NCBI GenBank assembly: GCA_021158865.1
Contig: JAGGSX010000193.1
Location: 1-12,797, forward strand
Length of the DNA stretch: 12,797 nt
DNA from: Thermoplasmata archaeon
GTDB lineage: Archaea; Thermoplasmatota; E2; UBA202; JdFR-43
Direction of reading: 5' to 3'
A program made the translations under genes and the position numbers. Below, piece after piece: positions 7,305 through 12,797 of the stretch (the first letter of the stretch is position 1; each line of letters starts with the position of its first letter). The notes below the pieces were generated by a model. It did no database searches. It was not told the origin of the DNA and saw only the letters and a program-made list of their open reading frames with translations.

Positions 7305-7699
7305 AGGGAATAGCAGCTTTTGTTACAAAAGGTCTACCAACTGGGGCAGCTCTTAATTGCGTGGATAATACTGGAGCGAGAGTTGTTGAAATAATCGCAG
7401 TCAAAGGGCAGAAAGGAATCCATCGCCGCTATCCTACGGCAGGTATAGGTGACATGGTTGTGGTTACAGTAAAAAAAGGAAAGCCAGAGATGAAACGTCA
7501 GGTTTTTCATGCGGTTATAGTTCGTCAAAAAATGCCATATCGTCGCCCGGATGGAATACGTATTCAATTTGAAGATAATGCAGCAGTCATTGTTACACCA
7601 GAGGGAGATATGAAAGGCTCTGCTATAAAAGGTGCTGTTGCGAGAGAAGCAGCGGATAGGTGGCCCCGCATCGCAGCAGCAGCAAGTATAATTGTGTGA
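7301..7699 (+). CDS. rpl14: Large ribosomal subunit protein uL14
   Basis: 50S protein on the subunit interface, and the binding platform for anti-association factor aIF6. It is 132 residues, exactly the usual archaeal length. The signature includes GAALNCVDNTGARVVEIIAV, GDMVVVTVKKGKPEMKRQV and the C-terminal helix AREAADRWPRIAAAASIIV. The frame is open back to 7253, but the ATG at 7301 is correct: GGTGAG lies seven bases upstream, the protein then has normal length, and the upstream residues match nothing in the family. Confidence 0.97.
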   Translation: MKGIAAFVTKGLPTGAALNCVDNTGARVVEIIAVKGQKGIHRRYPTAGIGDMVVVTVKKGKPEMKRQVFHAVIVRQKMPYRRPDGIRIQFEDNAAVIVTPEGDMKGSAIKGAVAREAADRWPRIAAAASIIV

Positions 7700-7703
7700 T
7701 AAA

Positions 7704-8201
7704 ATGAAAATAGGAAAGCAGCCAAGAAAGCAAAGAAAATTCATGTATAATGCCCCTCACCATATAAAGCGTAAAATGATTGCTTCCCATCTTGCAGAAG
7801 ATTTGATGATAAAATATAAAATAAGGAGCATACCTGTTGTTAGAGGAGATACTGTAAAAATAATGAGGGGTAACTTTAAAGGAGAAACAGGCAAGGTAAG
7901 AAAAGTTGATGTCACAAAACAAAGATTGGAAATAGAGGGGATAACCATAACAAAAGCCGATGGAAAGGCAGTTTCATATCCCGTTCATGCTTCAAATGTT
8001 TTAATAACAAAGCTTAATTTGACAGACCCATGGAGGCGCCGCAAACTCGAGGAAAGATTGCCAGAAGAAGAAAGAAAGGAAGTGGAGAAAGAAGCAGAAG
8101 AACAGATAAAAGAAATAGAAGAAGAAAAAGCAAAAGAAGAAGAAAAGGAAGAAATTCCTGAAAAGAAAGAAGAAAAAGCAAAAGAAGAAGAAAAGGGATA
8201 G
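7704..8201 (+). CDS. rpl24: Large ribosomal subunit protein uL24 with repetitive charged tail
   Basis: Assembly-initiating 50S protein near the tunnel exit. It is 165 residues from the ATG at 7704. The frame is open four codons further to a TTG, which overlaps uL14. The family core spans about residues 1-118: QPRKQRKFMYNAPHHIKRK, the KOW motif (VVRGDTVKIMRGNFKGETGKVRKV) and the segment YPVHASNVLITKLNLTDPWR. After that comes a tail of about 47 residues that is almost entirely Glu and Lys, with KAKEEEK repeated. Archaeal uL24 is usually near 120 residues, so the tail is an extension, probably helical and exposed. It is the last gene of the cluster and the only one ending in TAG. Confidence 0.96.
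   Translation: MKIGKQPRKQRKFMYNAPHHIKRKMIASHLAEDLMIKYKIRSIPVVRGDTVKIMRGNFKGETGKVRKVDVTKQRLEIEGITITKADGKAVSYPVHASNVLITKLNLTDPWRRRKLEERLPEEERKEVEKEAEEQIKEIEEEKAKEEEKEEIPEKKEEKAKEEEKG
8121..8196 (+). repeat. 48-bp tandem duplication inside the uL24 tail
   Basis: A 28-base purine-only block apart from one C occurs identically at 8121-8148 and 8169-8196. The offset of 48 bases (16 codons) keeps the frame and encodes the repeated EEKAKEEEKE-type segment. The pattern fits expansion by replication slippage. Confidence 0.8.
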
Positions 8202-8360
8202 GAGCGAGAATAGACTTTAGTATAATTTCGTTCTTCATATCAAATTTTCTATATACTCAATGTGTAAGTTAAGCAAAAATTATATATAGCAGGAATGTTA
8301 TAAAAATGTTAGCAAAAAGTTAAGCAAATTAAAAGAAAAGAAATAAAAAGGAGTGAGGAG
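8202..8360 (+). promoter_or_regulatory. Intergenic promoter region of the giant surface-protein gene
   Basis: This 159-base AT-rich spacer separates uL24 from the next gene. A TATA box (TTATATATA, 8280-8288) would give a start near 8310 and a leader of about 50 bases; a second candidate, TTATAAAAA (8299-8307), lies further down. The 11-mer AGTTAAGCAAA occurs at 8267-8277, abutting the first TATA box, and again at 8318-8328 near the expected transcription start. A related TGTTAGCAAAA lies between them. Weak pyrimidine-rich stretches at 8226-8250 are the only candidate terminator for the ribosomal transcript. GGAG and GAGGAG lie just before the ATG. Confidence 0.5.
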
Positions 8361-11300
8361 ATGAATAATATGAAAAAGTTTGGAAATGAAGGTGTATCGG
8401 AAGTTATAGGCACGCTATTATTGTTAGCTATAGCTATATCTACCTTTTCTGTTCTTGCTGTTTATGTTTTCTCCAATACCGGCACAACATCTGCTCCTCA
8501 TGTTAATTTGGTTGGTTACATGGATGAAAATTATAATGCAGTTATAGAAAATAAAGGAGGGGATTCTGTAAAACTTGGAGATACTCGTATCATAATATGG
8601 AAAGGAGATGTAAAAAGCGAGGATTTTTCATTTACAAAAAGCATGTTGCAAAATTATAATAATATAATTCATTTAAAAAATAATTCCAAATTTTTTGATT
8701 TCAGTAATAACCAAAGATGGGATGTTGGAGATTACATAAAAATAAATTGCACCAGTATTTTTGGAAATGTAGAAAATTGGCAAATTAGTGTTGTTGTAAT
8801 AGATAAACAAAGTAATTCAATAATAATGTCAGGAGTGTTGCAGCAAGGAATTTTGCATACTGTTCCACCAGTAGCAATGTTTACATATGAGCCATGGGAC
8901 CCAAAAACTGGAGAAATCGTAGAATTCAATGCAAACCAGAGTTATGACCCGGACGGCGGAGACATAGTAATATATAGATGGGATTTTGGTGATGGGAATA
9001 TTAGTTATGGAGTGATGCCGGTACACCAATATACGAACCCTGGAACCTACACGGTTACCCTTACTGTAGTAGATGATGAAGGAGAATCAAGTACTGCTAC
9101 CGCTGGATATGGTTACAATACTCCGCCACCAGTAAACGTTACTGAAAATATCCCGCCTACAGTGAATTTCTCATGGGAAGTTAATCCTGAAATAGATGGA
9201 ACCATAAACTTCTGTTCATCTGCCTCAGATCCAGATGGAACCATTGCTTCATATTTCTGGAATTTCGGAGACGGAAACACTTCTTCAAGCCCTAATCCAA
9301 GTCATACTTATGAAAGAAGTGGAACATATACAGTGACTTTAATAGTAACAGATGATAATGGAGGGAGAAGCTCCTATGAATTGACTGTCATAGTGCCAAA
9401 TATTCTTCCCGTGGCTGGCTTTTCATACAGCCCAAGAAATATAACGACTGCAAGAACTGTAACATTTGAAGGTGGCACACCATATTCATATGATAAAGAT
9501 GGTTACATCGTTAATTGGTCATGGGATTTCGATGGAAATGGTATCGTAGATGCTTATGGTTCGATAGTTACGCATCATTATTCCTCTCCAGGCAATTACA
9601 CTATAATCCTAAATGTTACAGATAATGATGGAGGATGGGATGTTTACCAGAAAAATATAACAGTCTATGCTCCTGCTGTAGCGTCGCCTCCTCGCTTTCT
9701 TATTGTGGATAACACGCCCATAGGATGGGAAAGTGGAATAGACAATATAATAGCTGCCTGCCAAACTATAATGCCTGGCTCAGAATTTTCATATGGCAAA
9801 GCCATAGATAGCTGGTATTTTACAAATGATGAATACACTTCGCCAGATTTAAGGGGACAGAGAATAGATGATACATTGATAAATCAGTTTGATATTGTTA
9901 TATGGAGTACAGGTGATTTTCCTGGAGATGGAGGCAATGCTAACTGGGATGGTAATGACAATACATGGAGCACCCCAATGACGGAAGGATATGATGACAC
10001 ATCTGATCATGTTTATGAACTGGCGGAACATCTCACGGGCAACGCAACAGCTGGCACTCTTTTGCTATGCGGAACATATGCAGCTCGCGATTTGCAGGAT
10101 TATCCAGGAAATGGAGCCAACAGCGATGAAATATGGCTTGGAGAAACACTTGGTTTGCAAGAGCCTACAGGAGGAATACATTATGACCCAGACTGGGTTC
10201 CATTTTCAGGAAGGCTTGGCGAAGATTACTTCAGAGGCGAGCCATATACAATTCAGGGAACACTCGAGGGCATAGCAAACACATCTTCTGGACAAATAGG
10301 TGTGGCAACACTGAACATAACTACTCCTATGCCTGCTTATGCATTGTATAGAAACCAAACCAATCCTATCTTTAAGTACTCTCTTCAAGCTGGTGGTGGA
10401 ACAAGCACCGAGACTTTGCTTAACGAAGACATGGAAACCAATCCGGGATGGAGGACAGGCGGTGACGAAGATGAGTGGGATTGGGGAATATGTAGAGGAG
10501 GACCTGGTGTAGCGCATAGCGGGAGTAGATGTTATGGTACGGATATGAGCGGCTCGGACTACAGATATAATAACAATGCTCATTGCTATGTTAGAACTGG
10601 CTGGATAGATTTAGATGGCTATACAAGCGCTACCTTAGAATTTTATGACTGGTATATTCTCGAAGATGGTTATGATTTTGTGTATTTACAGGTATATGAT
10701 GATAGCTGGGGCTGGCACACTATAGCTACGTATACGGGGAGCCAAGAAAGCTGGACACATAAAACATATGATTTATCAGCATATACAGGCAAAAGCATAC
10801 GTATAAGATGGCTTTTAGATTCTGATGGTTCAGTTAGATACGATGGTTATTATCTTGATGATGTTGTATTAACTGCAACAAAACAGGGAGTGCCTCCTGG
10901 CTATTATGCAATAGATGCAGAAAGGGGTAAAAATAGAAGCATAATTTTGGGTTTTGATTTGAATTCAGATGAAATAGATCCCGAGAGCAGAACAAATTAT
11001 CTGCGTAATATCCTTGCCTGGCTGGCTGAAGGAGCAGGATATGCCACAGAAGTATGGGTGAATAATAACCCGCCAGAAGGATGGCTTGATGACCCAACCC
11101 ATGTGGATAGCATTCAGGCGGGCGTAAATGCTGTGCCTCCTGGTGGAAGAGTATACGTTATTGGAACAGATGGACAAGTTTATGAGGAAAATGTTGTAGT
11201 TGATAAAGCCATTGATTTGATAGGTATTGATAATCCAACTATAAGAATTGGAGGAAACTATGTCGTTAAAATTGAAAGCGACTGGGTAAAAATGGATGGT

Positions 11301-12797
11301 TTCACCATCGAGGGCAACGCTGCAGACAATGGTGTGTATCTCGAAGATGCTGCAAGATGCACCATTATTAACTGTACTATAAGAAATGTCAGTAAAATGG
11401 GCGTATATTTATCTAATTCACATAACAACACCATACAAAATAACGTTATTTATAATGCCCATTATGGCATCTATGGAAGTTGGAGTCTGGGAAATCGCAT
11501 TACTGGGAATAACATCTCTTCAGATGAGGGAGGAATATACCTTTACAAATCCAGTCTTTCCATTATCACCGATAATCTTATTTATGGCAACGGCGCCACA
11601 GGCGGCATACACATGGAGGGAATGGAGCAGAGCATTATTTACAACAATACAATTTATAATAACACGGGAGATGGCATTCATATGATTTCTTCAACAAATC
11701 GAAATACCATACAGGAGAATACAATATGGAATAGCTCAAATGGCATTCATCTCGAAATATCTAATAGCAACATGATTTACAACAATACAATAACGGAGTG
11801 CAGCGGCAGTGCCATCTTCATCGAAGACTTCTCTCACTCCAATACAATCAGAGGAAATATTCTGATGTATAATACATATGGCATGGATGTTGAAAATTCA
11901 AGTAATAATGGCGTTATAGAATGTTCCATCGCTTACAATACATATGGTATATATTTCTTTTCATCCAGCAGCAATGTAATGCAACTCAATAATATTTACA
12001 ATAACAGCAACAGAGGAATTATATTTGCCTCCACTTCAAACAATAACGCAATTTATTCATGCAGCATTATAAACTGTAGCAACGGAATTCATATTTCATC
12101 ATCATTAAATAACTCGATAGAAGAAAGCGAAATTGCATATAACAGCAATGCTGGCATCTATCTATATTATTCTGCATCAGGCTTTTCAGGAGAGAACAGC
12201 ATAATAAATAATAGCATACATGATAACAGTATGGGCATATACTTTGTTTCATCTGATGGAAATATCATCGACAGAAATACAATCTATAATAATACTGGTG
12301 AGCATATCAAGCTATCTTCTTCAGATGAAAATATTATAACAAATAACACAATTTACAACGGCTTATATGGCATATATCTAGCGAGAGCCAGTTACAATAT
12401 CATTAATAACAATACAATACACCATGCATCGGAATATGGGGCAGCCCTCTATTTATACTCAACAGAAAACAATATTATCGAGAATGTGATAGTAGATAAT
12501 AAAGATGGAATACATATTGAATCCAGCAACACAAATAACATATTCAATAATACATTATTCGAAAATAACGAGAATGGTATATATGTAGCATCATCCTATT
12601 TGAATATCATAGGAAACAATACAATATATCTAAATGATGATGGTATTTTACTTTACCTTTCTGATCAGCACACCGTAACGGATAACACAATTTACAATAA
12701 TTCAAATGGTATCTATCTGATTTCATCAGGTGGCTCTGGAAATACAATAATAAATAATACAATTTATTTGAATACCCAATATGGTATATATTTGGAA
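8361..12797 (+). CDS. Giant pilin-like surface protein with PKD, amidotransferase-like, MAM-like and beta-helix domains (partial)
   Basis: The frame is open for 1479 codons to the window edge with no stop. ATG codons at 8361 and 8370 are both possible starts. Residues 5-40 match the archaeal type IV pilin N-terminus (GVSEVIGTLLLLAIAIS); prepilin peptidase would cut after Gly11. Residues 45-165 look like a pilin-type head. Three PKD domains follow at about 168-255, 265-345 and 349-436 (WDFGDG, WNFGDG, and a third with WDFDGNG). Residues 445-678 and 842-892 look like two parts of one Rossmann-like, class I amidotransferase-type domain (RFLIVDNTP, QFDIVIWSTG, then SIILGFDL and YLRNILAWL). Between them, at 684-840, is a MAM-like jelly roll as in immune-inhibitor-A peptidases (DYRYNNNA, GWIDLDGYTSATLEFYDWY, YYLDDVVL). 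Residues 915 onward are a NosD-type parallel beta-helix. I infer a surface adhesin, or a glycan-binding or glycan-processing protein; no enzyme active site can be asserted. Confidence 0.85.
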   Translation, partial: MNNMKKFGNEGVSEVIGTLLLLAIAISTFSVLAVYVFSNTGTTSAPHVNLVGYMDENYNAVIENKGGDSVKLGDTRIIIWKGDVKSEDFSFTKSMLQNYNNIIHLKNNSKFFDFSNNQRWDVGDYIKINCTSIFGNVENWQISVVVIDKQSNSIIMSGVLQQGILHTVPPVAMFTYEPWDPKTGEIVEFNANQSYDPDGGDIVIYRWDFGDGNISYGVMPVHQYTNPGTYTVTLTVVDDEGESSTATAGYGYNTPPPVNVTENIPPTVNFSWEVNPEIDGTINFCSSASDPDGTIASYFWNFGDGNTSSSPNPSHTYERSGTYTVTLIVTDDNGGRSSYELTVIVPNILPVAGFSYSPRNITTARTVTFEGGTPYSYDKDGYIVNWSWDFDGNGIVDAYGSIVTHHYSSPGNYTIILNVTDNDGGWDVYQKNITVYAPAVASPPRFLIVDNTPIGWESGIDNIIAACQTIMPGSEFSYGKAIDSWYFTNDEYTSPDLRGQRIDDTLINQFDIVIWSTGDFPGDGGNANWDGNDNTWSTPMTEGYDDTSDHVYELAEHLTGNATAGTLLLCGTYAARDLQDYPGNGANSDEIWLGETLGLQEPTGGIHYDPDWVPFSGRLGEDYFRGEPYTIQGTLEGIANTSSGQIGVATLNITTPMPAYALYRNQTNPIFKYSLQAGGGTSTETLLNEDMETNPGWRTGGDEDEWDWGICRGGPGVAHSGSRCYGTDMSGSDYRYNNNAHCYVRTGWIDLDGYTSATLEFYDWYILEDGYDFVYLQVYDDSWGWHTIATYTGSQESWTHKTYDLSAYTGKSIRIRWLLDSDGSVRYDGYYLDDVVLTATKQGVPPGYYAIDAERGKNRSIILGFDLNSDEIDPESRTNYLRNILAWLAEGAGYATEVWVNNNPPEGWLDDPTHVDSIQAGVNAVPPGGRVYVIGTDGQVYEENVVVDKAIDLIGIDNPTIRIGGNYVVKIESDWVKMDGFTIEGNAADNGVYLEDAARCTIINCTIRNVSKMGVYLSNSHNNTIQNNVIYNAHYGIYGSWSLGNRITGNNISSDEGGIYLYKSSLSIITDNLIYGNGATGGIHMEGMEQSIIYNNTIYNNTGDGIHMISSTNRNTIQENTIWNSSNGIHLEISNSNMIYNNTITECSGSAIFIEDFSHSNTIRGNILMYNTYGMDVENSSNNGVIECSIAYNTYGIYFFSSSSNVMQLNNIYNNSNRGIIFASTSNNNAIYSCSIINCSNGIHISSSLNNSIEESEIAYNSNAGIYLYYSASGFSGENSIINNSIHDNSMGIYFVSSDGNIIDRNTIYNNTGEHIKLSSSDENIITNNTIYNGLYGIYLARASYNIINNNTIHHASEYGAALYLYSTENNIIENVIVDNKDGIHIESSNTNNIFNNTLFENNENGIYVASSYLNIIGNNTIYLNDDGILLYLSDQHTVTDNTIYNNSNGIYLISSGGSGNTIINNTIYLNTQYGIYLE
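11331..12797 (+). repeat. Protein-coding repeat array of about 69 bp (beta-helix turns)
   Basis: At least 22 successive turns carry a GI(Y/H)(L/F/I) strand motif at residues 991, 1014, 1036, 1058, 1082, 1105, 1128, 1151, 1174, 1196, 1219, 1242, 1265, 1292, 1315, 1337, about 1361, 1383, 1406, 1428, 1450 and 1475. The spacing is mostly 22-23 residues. Each turn usually also has an N-x-I-x-N-N/D-T-I-Y-N unit. At DNA level, variants of AATACAATTTA(T/C)AATAA recur, but the copies have diverged and no exact long repeats remain. The array continues beyond the window. Confidence 0.85.

Noticed and set aside
8199..8216. TAG read-through (pyrrolysine) at the end of uL24
   Set aside because: Some Thermoplasmatota use TAG for pyrrolysine, but read-through here would add only seven residues before TAA and pass a second TAG. 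TAG is simply the stop codon unless the genome shows pyl genes.
8861..9670. The three PKD repeats as a recent tandem duplication
   Set aside because: They share family motifs only; their DNA and spacer sequences are well diverged, so they are old domain repeats.
9991..11685. Alternative plus- and minus-strand frames inside the giant gene
   Set aside because: They overlap an uninterrupted frame with clear domain motifs, and none shows a recognisable family or ribosome-binding site.
11331..12797. Repeated units considered as a CRISPR array
   Set aside because: The repeats are diverged, keep an open reading frame, and encode regular beta-helix turns; there are no identical repeats with unique spacers.

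Overview
The window is archaeal, and most likely euryarchaeal. Its core is a contiguous run of 13 co-directional translation genes in the order uL3, uL4, uL23, uL2, uS19, uL22, uS3, uL29, aIF1, RNase P p29, uS17, uL14, uL24. The presence of aIF1 and the RNase P subunit between uL29 and uS17, the ATGA stop/start overlaps, the GGTGA-type ribosome-binding sites and the TATA-type promoters are all archaeal, and this gene order is the one seen in Euryarchaeota. The DNA is AT-rich, with heavy use of AGA/AGG for Arg and ATA for Ile. The flanking genes encode PKD-domain proteins, one with a PGF-type C-terminus and one with an archaeal pilin N-terminus. That combination suggests a Thermoplasmatota or related uncultured lineage, but this placement is inference.

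Layout. Positions 1-371 hold no convincing intact gene. There is a 56-residue minus-strand reading frame with protein-like content that may be a gene remnant. A minus-strand gene (372 to about 1580) encodes an exported protein with an Asp-rich C2-like region, two PKD domains and a C-terminal PGF-type membrane anchor. Positions 1581-1831 form a divergent promoter region, with a TATA box for each side and an 11-bp-arm palindrome just upstream of the ribosomal promoter. Positions 1832-8201 hold the ribosomal cluster. The genes overlap or are separated by at most a few bases, so translation is probably coupled and transcription polycistronic.

After uL24 the usual archaeal order (uS4e/eS4, uL5, uS14 and so on) does not continue. 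A short AT-rich intergenic stretch with a TATA box and a repeated 11-mer leads into a very large surface-protein gene that is still open at the window edge (8361 to 12797, 1479 codons with no stop).

The giant protein is the most interesting object. It has a type IV pilin N-terminus, a pilin-type head region, three PKD domains, a Rossmann-like (class I amidotransferase-like) domain that appears to be split by an inserted MAM-like jelly roll, and then at least 22 turns of an Asn-rich right-handed parallel beta-helix. I see no CRISPR array, tRNA, rRNA or recognisable insertion sequence. The ribosomal genes are ordinary apart from a helix-hairpin-helix domain fused to the uS3 C-terminus and a repetitive Glu/Lys tail on uL24.
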